Origin: Bradyrhizobium septentrionale
Lineage (GTDB): Bacteria; Pseudomonadota; Alphaproteobacteria; Rhizobiales; Xanthobacteraceae
Direction: 5' to 3'
Assembly: GCF_011516645.4 (NCBI RefSeq)
Contig: NZ_CP088285.1
Location: 1-64,000 of the forward strand
DNA length: 64,000 nucleotides
The translations under genes were made by a program, and so were the position numbers. This document shows, one piece after another, positions 25,617 to 34,515 of this stretch. The notes beneath the pieces are model-generated. The model worked only from the letters and a program-made list of their open reading frames with translations, was not told the DNA's origin and searched no databases. The stretch's first letter is position 1; every line of letters begins with the position of its first letter.

Positions 25617-25959
25617 AAGGCCCCGCGTTCAGCATAACCCGGCAGGAATCCACTTAAATCCCGCGGGGCGCTGTCCAAACAACCGGCGCCAGCTCTAGGG
25701 AAGCCTGCCAGCCGAGAGCCGCCGCAAGCGGGCCGAGCGGAGGGCCAAAGCTGGCCAGTTGGGCTAAGCAGAATTGCGCAGCTTGACCAACGGACGCCCC
25801 TCCCGGACCAATGTCTGCACTCGGCGGAAGCGGACGTGCAGCGCCCAAGGAGGAAGTCCGGGTTTGACCCAACCGGACCCTGCATCATAGGGAACTCCTG
25901 TGAACCTCTGCGGTAACTCCTCGACCTAATCAGTGGGGGCTCAACGGAGGGATTAGGTC

Positions 25960-26259
25960 ATGGCCATTGTACAATTTACACGCTTCAAGAGCGACAAACC
26001 TGAGGAAATGATCAAGACCGCCAAGGAGGCGAAGGCAATCTTCGAAAAGCACGGCGCAGAATTTCTTCGGCTTTCTCGGTTTCACACTGGTACGTGGGCC
26101 GGGGAGTTTCTTATCTCTACGCGCTATTCCAGTTGGGAAGTATACGGAAAGGTACAGGAGGCATTGGCAAAGGACGAGGCATTCGCAAAGCTGTACGCGC
26201 ACACAGCTACCTTTGCCGAATTGACGGGCCGTAACATCGCGGTCGGCATCGATCTCTGA
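25960..26259 (+). CDS. Small dimeric alpha/beta-barrel-like protein, 99 aa
   Basis: The 99-aa protein (VQFTRFKSDKPEEMIKTAKE, WAGEFLISTRYSSWEVYGKV, then QEALAKDEAFAKLYA) has the ferredoxin-like strand-helix pattern of antibiotic-monooxygenase-like or NIPSNAP-like domains. GGAGG stands 8 nt before the ATG. It resembles the protein at 48272-48583 in layout. Many such proteins lack known substrates. It is isolated within the mosaic region. Confidence 0.75.
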   Translation: MAIVQFTRFKSDKPEEMIKTAKEAKAIFEKHGAEFLRLSRFHTGTWAGEFLISTRYSSWEVYGKVQEALAKDEAFAKLYAHTATFAELTGRNIAVGIDL

Positions 26260-26795
26260 GGCTCCGCTGAGAGTTGCCCGCGTTGCTTTCGAGTATTGAG
26301 GTTCTGTGAGCCGCATTGGCCGCGGAGTGCTCTCTTTCAGTTTACGTCCCAGCTGACTGAGCTGCCATCCGTGGTCGATGTGGCTTCTTGACCCAAAAGC
26401 GACATTCTGGAGCGCTGAACAGCCAGCTCTACGAAGTCATGTAACCTTTCAGGCTGCGTTTGGTCTGGCCTTAGGCTTCTACAGCGCGCTGGCGACGCGA
26501 GACTTATCAAGTTTCTCGGTGGCGCGGCGCAGACAGCCATGCTGGCGATTTGAAGCGGAGTCGGTTCAGTTTGGCTTGGGGGATCTAAAAGCGGAATATT
26601 TTTCGTTTGAGGGCTCAGGTTGAGGTCGAGCGAAGTGGACGTAATTTGCCGGTCCAGAGAAGTCACGGCTGTTGACGTATCGCAAGGAAGCGGTGAATTG
26701 ACAACATTGCCGCCGTGCGGCCGTCCTGAATGGCTCTCGTGCGCTATCGATGCAGGGGATATAGTCCAGCCTGACGAAGCCTTGAGGAGGGCACA
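26260..26795. other. 536-bp non-coding interval
   Basis: No frame shows convincing coding character and I see no terminator or repeat. The ribosome-binding site GAGGAGG for the next gene lies at its right end. Confidence 0.5.
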
Positions 26796-27105
26796 ATGGC
26801 GGTCGAAACGGAACTGAAATTCCGCATACCGGCGCCCAGCCTGAAGCCACTAACGAAATCGCAGATTGCGGGCGGCAAGGTTGGTGAGCGGACCGAGAGC
26901 GATCTGGTGTCGACCTACTTCGATACGGGAAAGCACAAGCTGAAGCGCCATGGCCTTTCACTTCGCGTGCGGCAAGATGGCGACAAGCAGATCCAGACGG
27001 TCAAGTGGGCGAACGCTGCGCAGTTTGGCCGAGGTGAATGGGAAACGGAGATAGCGGACGATGCGCCCGATCTCGGCAAGGCCGACGGCACCCCGCTCGA
27101 TGCTG
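26796..27105 (+). pseudogene. CYTH-domain (triphosphatase-like) gene truncated by a transposon
   Basis: The first about 103 codons encode a CYTH domain start: VETELKFRI contains the ExExK metal/phosphate motif, followed by STYFDTGKHKLKRHGLSLRV and RQDG. Full CYTH proteins are at least 180 aa and often carry a CHAD domain, so at least half is lost. The frame then continues into transposase-derived sequence. GGAGG precedes the ATG, so a 158-aa chimera could be made. Confidence 0.8.
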
Positions 27106-27385
27106 TGCAGCAGCGCCTTGATGCAGACCCACAAGCCATGCGCCAGCGTCGCGAGACGGTCGAGCACCCGTTCGGCATGATGAAAGCCCGCATGGGGCGA
27201 CACACTTCCTCACCAGAACGCTTCCAAAAGTGGCCGCCGAGATGGCTCTCTCGGTCCTCGCCTATAATCTGACACGGGTCATGAACATCGTCGGAGCCAA
27301 GCCGCTGATGGCCGCGATCGTGGCCTGAGACCGAACCGATCCTGGCCTCTCTCAGACCTCCCTGGGAAGAGTGTTTTTACACGGC
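27106..27385 (+). mobile_element. 3' remnant of a transposase gene and IS end
   Basis: After the CYTH part the frame encodes DADPQAMRQRRETVEHPFG, a transposase C-terminal motif. The remainder continues in the +1 frame (THFLTRTLPKVAAEMALSVL, then AYNLTRVM) to a stop at 27329. A one-base frameshift lies near 27,195. The sequence GAGTGTTTTTACACGGCC at about 27370 looks like the IS terminus. Confidence 0.75.
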
Positions 27386-27532
27386 CAAGACCCTTGAACG
27401 ACACTCTGCGCCTGATCGAGACGATCCCAGCCACGACCCATTGATGCGCGGCAAGTTTCCTAAAGGCCCCTTGCCAAAGACCAAGTTCGGGTGCCTAGTG
27501 AGTTCCATAGGTTGCTCCTATGGGAGACGGCC

Positions 27533-27766
27533 ATGCCCGCGTATCAAGCTTACGTCTTGGGCGAAGACGGACATATTAAAAAGCGCATCGATTTAACTTA
27601 TCCCGACGACGATACGGCCAAAGAACGGGCCAGAGCGCTAGTAGACTGGCGCACCATCGAGCTGTGGGAATCCCACCGCAGGATTGCGATATTCAAGCCC
27701 GATGATCCGATGAAAGCTGGAAAGTTTATCGGCTGGCTAAAGAGTTGCCTTCGGCGGCCAAAGTAG
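27533..27766 (+). CDS. Small conserved-looking rhizobial protein, 77 aa
   Basis: The 77-aa protein starts AYQAYVLGEDGHIKKRIDLT, then DDDTAKERARALVDWRTIEL and WESHRRIAIFKPD, a pattern I know from many short Bradyrhizobium proteins of unknown role. GGGAG lies 6 nt before the ATG at 27533. Confidence 0.7.
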   Translation: MPAYQAYVLGEDGHIKKRIDLTYPDDDTAKERARALVDWRTIELWESHRRIAIFKPDDPMKAGKFIGWLKSCLRRPK

Positions 27767-27866
27767 GGCCGCCTTAGACCGTTGGGCTTAACTCCTTCGG
27801 CAAGAAGCGGCCCCAACGAGGGGTACACGCTGAGGCCGAGTTACGTTCATCCATGACGTAGGATCG

Positions 27867-27947
27867 TCACTCGGTCAGCAACCAGCCGATGCTGACGACA
27901 AGCGCGAGGAACGACGCCCCGGCAAAGCCGAGGAAGCCATACTCCAC
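27867..27947 (-). CDS. Possible 26-aa membrane peptide (GTG start)
   Basis: From a GTG at 27947 the frame reads VEYGFLGFAGASFLALVVSI and ends GWLLTE, a single transmembrane helix. No strong ribosome-binding site is visible. It lies downstream of the effector gene on the same strand. The call rests only on the hydrophobic pattern. Confidence 0.3.
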   Translation of the reverse strand: MEYGFLGFAGASFLALVVSIGWLLTE

Positions 27948-28167
27948 TTGTCTATGTGATCCGATCCAGACATGACGCGATGGCAACGAGAAGGCTTTCG
28001 TCGGTCTTGTGCACAGTGGGTTTCGCCGGCGCTCCCCCAGACTGCGCTCGCCGGATGGCTGCGCCGGGCTGTGTTGCTGGGCGGCGGCCTGGTTCCGGTC
28101 CTTCGTGCCCCGGGCCCAGGCCGTCGGCGTGAGCCGCTCCAGCCTGAGCTATCCGCCCATGGCGACA

Positions 28168-31100
28168 TCAGCCCCTGAGTCGGTTCTGCAGTGCCTGCCG
28201 ATTGGCAACGAGGTTGCTGAGGTTCAGCAGGTGTGGTTCCCGTCCTTGCTCCAATTGCCTAACCAGCGCCCGCGTGCCGTCCACCACGAAGACACCGCAA
28301 TCATACCCGTTCCGCTGCTGGGCCATGCCGGCTGGCTCCAGGCGGAGGTCCAGCCGACCTGCGAGATGTTCTGCATCCGTGTCGTTGAGTCCGCCGTAGG
28401 AATCGTAGTGATAGGCGACCGGCCGGCCCCGGTCGCTGCGATCAACGAACAGCAGCGACCAATGGTTGCCGAGGCTATTAGGATCTTCAGGAGCGGCATT
28501 AATCACGGGCAGGAACAGGAAGTCGGCTGCATCATTACCATTATCATCATCGACGATGCGCTGGAATTCGGTTCGCACGGCGCCATCGTCGTTAGAGCGC
28601 AGATAATTTAGGACGATGAGGGGATTCACGAACCGCGTCCGGGCGGCGAGATCCGGATGGTTCCTCCGCAAATCCTGCTCCTGGAGCCGGTAATCCCTGT
28701 CGATATGCTCGTCGCCCAGCCATTCCGTGTCCTCGAGCACCAGCCCGCGGCCGTGGGAGGAGGCTGTCGGACCTAAAGCCCCGATCTGAGCATCAGCGGA
28801 GGTGCTCGGAAACGGCTGTACAGAATTAGCATCGTCGCGTGATTCGGACGGCGTGGGCGCAGTCAGATCAACCAATGGAAAACCACGGTAGGTGTCTGAG
28901 CGAGCCCTGGCAGCGGGCGCTGACGCTGCTTCCAGGATCGGCCACATACTCCAATCAAAGTTGAGCGGCATCTGCGGCGACCAGGTCGAGGTGGACCTGG
29001 CAGGTTCCTGCTCTCCAGCTTGGACTATCTCCTGCGCCTGCTCAGGGGGAACCCCGGACCACGGTGGGCCGTCTTCCACCATCAAACGCAGATCCTGATC
29101 GTAACCTTCCGGGAGGACCAATGGCCGACTGACAGCTCCCTGCGGCGCGCTGTGCTGCGCAGCGGCGCCTCCGACGTACGTCGCGACCGCATGCGGCGCC
29201 GTGGCATCTTCGTGCCCGCTCGCCTGCATCATCGGCTGCGCCTGCCATGGCGATGCACCCAGTTGATGGGTGGGGGCCGACGTCAGCAGGCGACCGCCTG
29301 AATTGGCGATCTCGCTCAGCTGCCGCTCGCTGGCAAGGCCGTGCAGATTGTCTAGGGGCCTCGGCCTCTTCGCTGGCCTCAACTCAGCTGTGTCATGCTC
29401 ATCGTTGATGAGGACCTCCTCGCTTGGCAGGAGGTTGCTCCTGGCAAGTGCAGCCATCGGCTCGTCCAGGAACTGCTGGCGGTCGTAGCCCCAGTTCAAG
29501 GGACGAATGGTCTCTCCGGGATCCGATGACTGGTCATGGCGCGCGGCTGGCTCGAGAGATGACGACGGGCCGGGTTCGTCCATCAGCTCCCAAAGCAAAT
29601 CCTGATCGTAGCCTTCTACAGGAAGCAGCTCCTTTGGCCAACTGCCCGCGTCCTGCGACGCGCTGTGCTGCGCAGCGGCGTCGCCGACGCGCCACGGCTC
29701 CATCAATGCCGCGTCTTCGGGATCAGGAACGGGGGAAATATAGCGCTCGAACTCCATCGCTTTAGCGCCGGCCTGCGATTTTCGGAGATGAGCCAGTGCG
29801 GCGCCGATAGTCAGATCCCCACCGGCGTCCTTCCTATAGCGCTCAACATCTTCATCCAACGTGTTGCCGGAAAGCCGAGCAGCAATGCCCTTCTTGTTGT
29901 TTTCACGCAGGTAGTCACTGAAATTGCGTAGAGCAGTTGCACGCCTCTTGCCGGTCCCTGTCGCTGCTTCGTTTTTGTATTCTTTGATGAGAGCCACGTC
30001 CTGGGGGTGAGGATTCAGCTCAGCGCGGCCTGCGATCGGCGCGACTCCGCCCGTCGACTGGAAGGTCCGGAGACGATCTATTGCCCTAAGGAGGAGACCG
30101 GGCTTACCGTTTCCGGCGAACTCGCGCGCATCATCGGTCAGTGACTCGTTGTCGAGCCGAGCAACAATGCCCTTTTTGTGATTTGCGAAGAGCCAGCGGC
30201 CAAAGCCGCGAAGCGAATATACATAGTCCTTGGCGGTGCGCTCGGCGCCGGTGCCCTTGATGAGGCCCTTCTCAAGCCCCGAAATAAGGGGAGCATCTTG
30301 GGAATAAAGAGGCTTGTTCCGCCCCATTAAAACCCGAGTTGACTGAGCCGGCTGCGGCGCCGAGGACGACGGGCCGGGTTCGTCCATCCGGCCCAAATCC
30401 TGATCGTAGCCTTCCGCAGGAAGCAGCTCCTCTGGCCAACTGCCCGCGCCCTGCGACGCGCTGTGCTGCGCAGCGGCGGCGCCGACCCGCCTCGACTCCG
30501 TCAGTGCGGCGTCTTCGGGAGCAGGAACGGGGGGAATATGGCGCTCGCGCTCCATCGCTTTAGCGCCGGCCTGCGATTTTCGGAGATGGGCCAGCGCGGC
30601 ACCGATCCTCGAATCAGCACCGGCGTCCTTCCTATAGCTCTCGACATCTCCATCCAGCGCATTGCCGGAAAGCCGACCAGCAATGCCCTCCTTGTAGTTT
30701 TCACGCAGGTAGTCACTGAAACTGCGAAGAGCAACTGCATAGTTGCTGGCGGTACTACCTGACACCGCCTCGTTTTTGTACTCTTTAATGAGAGCAGCGT
30801 CCTGGGGGTGAGGATTTAGCTCAACACGGCCTGCGATCTGCACGACTCCGCCCGTCGACTGGAAGGTCCGGAGATGGTACAATGCCGTAAGGAGCTTACC
30901 GGGACGCCTCTTTCTGTACTCGCGTGCATCATCGGTCAGCGACTTGTCGTCGAGCCGAGCAGCAATCGGATCTTTGTTATTTGCGAAGAGCCAGCGGCCA
31001 AAGCTGAGAAGAGAACCTTCATATTCTGCAGCGGTGCGTTCATTGGCGTTGCGATCGATGAGGGCCTTCTTAAGCCCCCCCGAAATAAGGCGAGCATCCT

Positions 31101-31329
31101 CGGAATAAAGGGGCTGCTTGCTCTGCCGCCCTATCAAAACCCCAGTTGACTGAGCCGGCTGCAGCGCAGCGGCGGCGGGCATTGCTCCACCACCTCCACC
31201 TGAATTGGCGATCTCGCTCAGTTGCCGCTCAAAGGTCGCCGCTTCTGCGGACGGCGCCGCGGGTGAACTCTCTTGCGGGCCCGTGCTGTCCGGCTGTTCA
31301 CGCACCCACTTGTTCGAGGGGAAATCCAT
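28168..31329 (-). CDS. nopD: NopD-like type III effector with Ulp1/C48 SUMO-protease domain
   Basis: This 1053-aa protein has an unstructured N-terminus suited to type III secretion, two long internal repeats (about 57-323 and 326-592), a linker rich in Pro/Ser/Gln and a C-terminal Ulp1-type cysteine protease. Catalytic residues are visible: His956 (NHWSLLFVD), Asp976 (YHYDSYGG), Gln1005 and Cys1011 (NGYDCGVFV). A LxLxL EAR-like motif (993-997) lies within the protease. Rhizobial relatives (NopD, InnB, Bel2-5) enter plant cells and remove SUMO. Upstream is a tts-like box about 140 bp before the ATG, and GGGAGAAGG is the ribosome-binding site. The gene is intact. Confidence 0.9.
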   Translation of the reverse strand: MDFPSNKWVREQPDSTGPQESSPAAPSAEAATFERQLSEIANSGGGGGAMPAAAALQPAQSTGVLIGRQSKQPLYSEDARLISGGLKKALIDRNANERTAAEYEGSLLSFGRWLFANNKDPIAARLDDKSLTDDAREYRKRRPGKLLTALYHLRTFQSTGGVVQIAGRVELNPHPQDAALIKEYKNEAVSGSTASNYAVALRSFSDYLRENYKEGIAGRLSGNALDGDVESYRKDAGADSRIGAALAHLRKSQAGAKAMERERHIPPVPAPEDAALTESRRVGAAAAQHSASQGAGSWPEELLPAEGYDQDLGRMDEPGPSSSAPQPAQSTRVLMGRNKPLYSQDAPLISGLEKGLIKGTGAERTAKDYVYSLRGFGRWLFANHKKGIVARLDNESLTDDAREFAGNGKPGLLLRAIDRLRTFQSTGGVAPIAGRAELNPHPQDVALIKEYKNEAATGTGKRRATALRNFSDYLRENNKKGIAARLSGNTLDEDVERYRKDAGGDLTIGAALAHLRKSQAGAKAMEFERYISPVPDPEDAALMEPWRVGDAAAQHSASQDAGSWPKELLPVEGYDQDLLWELMDEPGPSSSLEPAARHDQSSDPGETIRPLNWGYDRQQFLDEPMAALARSNLLPSEEVLINDEHDTAELRPAKRPRPLDNLHGLASERQLSEIANSGGRLLTSAPTHQLGASPWQAQPMMQASGHEDATAPHAVATYVGGAAAQHSAPQGAVSRPLVLPEGYDQDLRLMVEDGPPWSGVPPEQAQEIVQAGEQEPARSTSTWSPQMPLNFDWSMWPILEAASAPAARARSDTYRGFPLVDLTAPTPSESRDDANSVQPFPSTSADAQIGALGPTASSHGRGLVLEDTEWLGDEHIDRDYRLQEQDLRRNHPDLAARTRFVNPLIVLNYLRSNDDGAVRTEFQRIVDDDNGNDAADFLFLPVINAAPEDPNSLGNHWSLLFVDRSDRGRPVAYHYDSYGGLNDTDAEHLAGRLDLRLEPAGMAQQRNGYDCGVFVVDGTRALVRQLEQGREPHLLNLSNLVANRQALQNRLRG
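29554..31161 (-). repeat. Two internal repeats of about 800 bp in the effector gene
   Basis: Residues about 57-323 and 326-592 align along their length, including ELNPHPQDAALIKEYKNEA and IGAALAHLRKSQAGAKAM in both. Each unit itself contains two related blocks of about 100 aa (RSFSDYLREN and LSFGRWLFAN types), so four related helical blocks exist. Duplication is the likely origin. Confidence 0.85.
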
Positions 31330-31468
31330 CCCTTCTCCCTTTCAAATTATGAACCGAGCCTTCGATCTGACATGCAGGGAATCAGCAACAAACCACCCTT
31401 TACAGCCCTCGACAGGCACGCACCGTGAGCATCGGCAGCCGATGTGCTTCCAGTGCGGCCAACCCTGT

Positions 31469-31498
31469 TAAATGGGGAAGCTGTCGAGAAACTGATGA
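31469..31498 (-). promoter_or_regulatory. Putative tts box (TtsI-binding promoter element)
   Basis: The minus strand reads TCATCAGTTTCTCGACAGCT followed by TCCCCATTTA. It fits the rhizobial tts-box core TCGTCAGCTT-n-TCGAAAGCT at most positions. It is upstream of the effector in the right orientation, about 140 bp from its start. Confidence 0.7.
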
Positions 31499-31611
31499 CG
31501 ACAACGTGCCGCGAGCATGGTGCATGACCTGTGCGCTTCGCCGTCAACAGCCGATAGACCGAAGATTCAGAGACAAAATACTGCTTCTCAATTCCCAAAG
31601 TCCGGGAATTG

Positions 31612-31795
31612 GCCACTGCCGAGTTCGCGACGCTGCGTCTTCGTCTCTTGAAACTCGCTGCCCGCGTCGTCGAGACCACGAGCCGCATTCGCCTTGCGTT
31701 TGCCGCGTTGCGTTTGCCGCGGCCTGTCCGGAAGCCGACCTGATCCGCGGCTTGCCAAGCGCGCAGCTGCCGCTCGGTCCTTGACCGGCGGGGCG
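31612..31795 (+). mobile_element. C-terminal remnant of an IS1380-type transposase
   Basis: One frame reads ATAEFATLRLRLLKLAARVV, then ETTSRIRLAFAA. A neighbouring frame continues AFAAACPEADLIRGL, so a frameshift near 31,710 coincides with a short repeat of GCGTTTGCCGC. This is the C-terminal end of IS1380-family transposases. The N-terminal part lies 3 kb away at 34,671. It is inactive. Confidence 0.7.
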
Positions 31796-32002
31796 TCCGC
31801 CCCCCGTTCGCCCAACCTACACCTCAAGCGCGTTGCAAAGTACCGGTCGTCAGGCGGTGAAAAGCCGAAGGCAATCCCGCGCGCCTCGTCAGAGCAGATC
31901 TGCGGCCACATCAATCGGACCAAAAAAACGCACTCTCACGAATAGGACGGGCTAACGTTCTTCATGTGGGCTAACGGAATCGCGGGAGGAGTCATCACCG
32001 TG

Positions 32003-32239
32003 ATGTGGGCGATTGAGTTTGTAGTTCCGCCGGACCATCAGACGATAACCGACAATGTCATTATAGCGGCCCTGGCGGGTATTATAGTTCAATCGGGCGC
32101 CATTATCTTGGCCGCCTTTCCTGTATTTGTGTCTCCATGCCGGCGAGTTCTTTCTTTGGGCGTCGCGGCTTCGGGATCGCGGCCTCTCACTGCGCTTAGC
32201 TCTCCCGCGTCGCGACAAGGTCTCGTCCGAGAATGCTGA
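32003..32239 (+). CDS. Possible small two-helix membrane protein
   Basis: From the ATG at 32003 (GGGAGGA upstream) the frame reads FVVPPDHQTITDNVIIAALA, then GIIVQSGAIILAAFPVF, a helix pair, then an arginine-rich tail that overlaps the next minus-strand gene. The tail looks non-coding, so the true end may be altered by a frameshift. Confidence 0.4.
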   Translation: MWAIEFVVPPDHQTITDNVIIAALAGIIVQSGAIILAAFPVFVSPCRRVLSLGVAASGSRPLTALSSPASRQGLVREC

Positions 32240-32414
32240 CCCGTTTGTTCAGCGCGTGGTGCAACGCATTGCCCTCACATGCCGTCATCCTGCCAGCAGA
32301 CAGCTCGGACATACAATCCATCATGACCCGTTGAATCTCGACTAGCGTCATACTTTCGATCTGGGCAATGCGCTTCTTAACTTCGGCGCGCAAGTTAGTA
32401 GTCTTTTCAGACAT
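32196..32414 (-). CDS. Small hypothetical protein, 72 aa
   Basis: The 72-aa protein has two amphipathic helices (EVKKRIAQIESMTLVEIQRV and MMDCMSELSA). Residue use is normal for a coding frame, and AGGAA precedes the start. Function unknown; it stands alone in the mosaic region. Confidence 0.55.
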   Translation of the reverse strand: MSEKTTNLRAEVKKRIAQIESMTLVEIQRVMMDCMSELSAGRMTACEGNALHHALNKRVSILGRDLVATRES

Positions 32415-32478
32415 CCGACAGATTCCTGATGCTCCACGGGTCCAGCCCGAAAGGCTAACGGCGGCTGACGTTACTGCA

Positions 32479-32706
32479 TCAACATTGGATCGGGCTCCTA
32501 CCTACTCTAGGGGGGCAGCCGGCCGACCGGATCGCGGTCGGCACCAGGCGCATGCTCCTCCATCCTTCAAGCCAGAGGTCCGAAACGCCGGGCTTCGCTC
32601 GGTCGCCAGCCTGATCCGGCCGACCGTCCGGGCCTTCATGGATCACGACGAAGTCGTCCTCGAGTTTATCGCCGGCTATGACGGTGGGGCGGAGGAAGAG
32701 GTCCAT
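32479..32706 (-). pseudogene. Degenerate copy of a MELFLRP-type small protein
   Basis: The start MDLFLRPTVIAGDKLEDDFV followed by VIHEG matches the start of the ORF at 33859-33963. After about 27 residues the sequence becomes Gly/Arg/Pro-rich and looks non-coding. A 5' fragment of a gene family duplicated around the transglutaminase-like gene. Confidence 0.4.
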
Positions 32707-32796
32707 GGCTTTCGTTTAACTCACTTTGGCCCTGTTGTTTGGCTAGCGTGAATTCCCGAGTCCGCTGCTGTTGTTCAGGTCTTGACGGAGTTCCGA

Positions 32797-33867
32797 ATGC
32801 GATGCGCGCCATCGTTGGCCGTTCTAGTTTTGATCGCGAGTTCGAGTGTTCAGGCGCAAACGGTTACGGAGCCAGCCATCTCGAAAGTAGTCGAACAGGT
32901 TCGCGTAGATGCTGATTATCTCACTAAGCGTTTGACCTGGGATAAAGATGTCGACTTGGACCGCGTGCGGCAATTTGGGCTGGCGCTCACGGCTATGAAC
33001 CTCGTCCAGCAGCAGGTCAGCTCGACGCGATATGGCGCTGTCGCGAATACATCCCCCGAGGATCTGCCCGCCAACGATGAAGAGGCCCTGTCGCGCGGGA
33101 TCGGCATTTGCGGGAATCAGGTTTCTGCATTTCTCAACATCGCGACACGAGTTGGCCTCGAGGCACGCAGCCTCGAATTCTACTGGCCGGATGAAGCCGA
33201 CGTTCGTCACTCGCATATCGCGGCAGAAGTGAAAATTAGCGGCAAATGGGCCTTCTTCGATGTGACTTGGGGAACCTATTTCAGGCGTGATCCCACCGCT
33301 TCGGGACAGGCATCTCTGCTCGAAATCCTGTCTTTCGATGAGGCGAAAGCTTTGCCTGATCGGGCAGCTCACGCCGTCACCAATGAGTCGGAACTTTCTT
33401 TTCGACTTCAGCTCATCAACAGCCTTGATCCGTTCGACTACTTCACGAAGGCGGATGGCTACCTGCGCGGCAAGAGCGGGAACATAACTCTTGCGGCGCC
33501 GCGAAGTAACGGCGGCGCTTGGGTCTACTCGCCCGACGGGGTACCGAACCACATCGGAGTGAGCGCCGATTACTCGACCTCGCATGTCGGAAACGCCTCG
33601 GTAGGATTGCGCGCCGCGGCCCATGTGGTTCACGGCCGGATCGACGAGATCGGCCGCGGCTGCGTCGGATCGAACGTCCTCGTCGCGGCCGTGAACGGAC
33701 GCGAGGCTGTCAATGAGATAGTGTCTCCGGGCACTGAGAAGGACTTTGATCTGCCCGATGGTGTCGCGGCGGGCGACACCATCACGCTGTCGATCAGGCC
33801 CAAGTCCGATGGCGCAACCTGCGTTCTCGTATATAAACAAATCATCCTGAGCGACCGCTCATCCTAA
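32797..33867 (+). CDS. Secreted transglutaminase-like domain protein, 356 aa
   Basis: A signal peptide (CAPSLAVLVLIASSSVQAQT) precedes a helical domain. A transglutaminase-like core follows with the catalytic Cys in SRGIGICGNQVSAFLNIATR, His in RHSHIAAEVKISGKWAFFD and Asp in FFDVTWGTYF. The C-terminal 150 residues form a beta-rich domain. The ATG at 32797 is preferred over an upstream TTG. It probably acts in the periplasm or outside. The substrate is unknown; such domains occur with polysaccharide or peptide processing. No operon partner is visible. Confidence 0.8.
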   Translation: MRCAPSLAVLVLIASSSVQAQTVTEPAISKVVEQVRVDADYLTKRLTWDKDVDLDRVRQFGLALTAMNLVQQQVSSTRYGAVANTSPEDLPANDEEALSRGIGICGNQVSAFLNIATRVGLEARSLEFYWPDEADVRHSHIAAEVKISGKWAFFDVTWGTYFRRDPTASGQASLLEILSFDEAKALPDRAAHAVTNESELSFRLQLINSLDPFDYFTKADGYLRGKSGNITLAAPRSNGGAWVYSPDGVPNHIGVSADYSTSHVGNASVGLRAAAHVVHGRIDEIGRGCVGSNVLVAAVNGREAVNEIVSPGTEKDFDLPDGVAAGDTITLSIRPKSDGATCVLVYKQIILSDRSS

Positions 33868-33963
33868 AGAGGATAGCCGGCCGACCTCGCGCTCCTCGTG
33901 GATTACGACGTGGTCGTTCTCGAGCTTGTAACCGACTGACCGTGGGCGGAGGAACAGTTCCAT
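33859..33963 (-). pseudogene. Short MELFLRP-type ORF, 34 aa
   Basis: The ORF reads MELFLRPRSVGYKLENDHVV then IHEE, and ends after 34 codons, overlapping the 3' end of the transglutaminase-like gene on the other strand. In rhizobia I recall longer proteins beginning the same way, so this is probably a truncated member. A degraded second copy is at 32479-32706. Confidence 0.4.
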
Positions 33964-34059
33964 TCGTTATATTCCGACGAACGATCGGCAGGTTTCGGGC
34001 TGGAACGTTGACTGTAGACGTCCCATAATTGCGGATGATTTACCCAGGAAGCAATCCCA

Positions 34060-34206
34060 TTGGCCTCGATCTTCATCAAGATCGCCATATTGTTAGCCGT
34101 TGCGATCCTGGCTTTTGGCGTTTTCCCGAATAGGCGTACCGGCGCGCTCGTTGCCATAGCGACCTGCGTCATAGGTGCCATTATTCTTCATTTCGTCGCG
34201 TCTTGA
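34060..34206 (+). CDS. Possible 48-aa two-helix membrane protein (TTG start)
   Basis: From a TTG at 34060 with AGGA upstream the frame reads FIKIAILLAVAILAFGVF, a turn NRRTG, then ALVAIATCVIGAIILHFVAS, two membrane helices. Codon use is coding-like throughout, which supports it. Function unknown. Confidence 0.45.
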   Translation: MASIFIKIAILLAVAILAFGVFPNRRTGALVAIATCVIGAIILHFVAS

Positions 34207-34515
34207 GACATCACAGCACGATGTGGCCCCAAGCCACCCTTGGAGGCCCAGGGGCGATTGCTGGGGCCACAGGCCGGTCCCGCGTCAGTCGAGATTGGAA
34301 GCCTGCGGAAGCTTGGGGTCTGGCAGGGTGGGAAAGCCGGTGCCGCATTAGCGCAAGGAACGCTCGGGTCGAGAACGAATAGCCATGCCCCGGGCCCATG
34401 CGGCCCGCCCTATAGCCGAGCGCAATCTGGGATTTCACCGTGGGTGAACGAAAGTTTTCGGGATGGCGTAAGCCTGATGTCAGCTGGAAATGTTTAGATA
34501 CACAAATACTCCAAC

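Larger units (their letters stand above)
24333..25696 (+). mobile_element. Intact IS3-family insertion sequence, about 1.36 kb
   Basis: Imperfect terminal inverted repeats are visible: AGAGCTGGCTCCGCAAATTC at the left and, reversed, AGAGCTGGCGCCGGTTGTTT at the right, both followed by GGACAG. Inside are orfA and orfB with the IS3 overlap arrangement. A target duplication is not clear. It separates the prophage from the mosaic region. Confidence 0.88.

Noticed and set aside
24333..25696. A target-site duplication around the IS3 element
   Set aside because: The flanks show at most a 2-bp match depending on where the ends are set, which is not enough to call.
31347..31923. Minus-strand frames upstream of the effector
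   Set aside because: They overlap the tts-like box and the IS1380 remnant, whose plus-strand frames show real transposase motifs.
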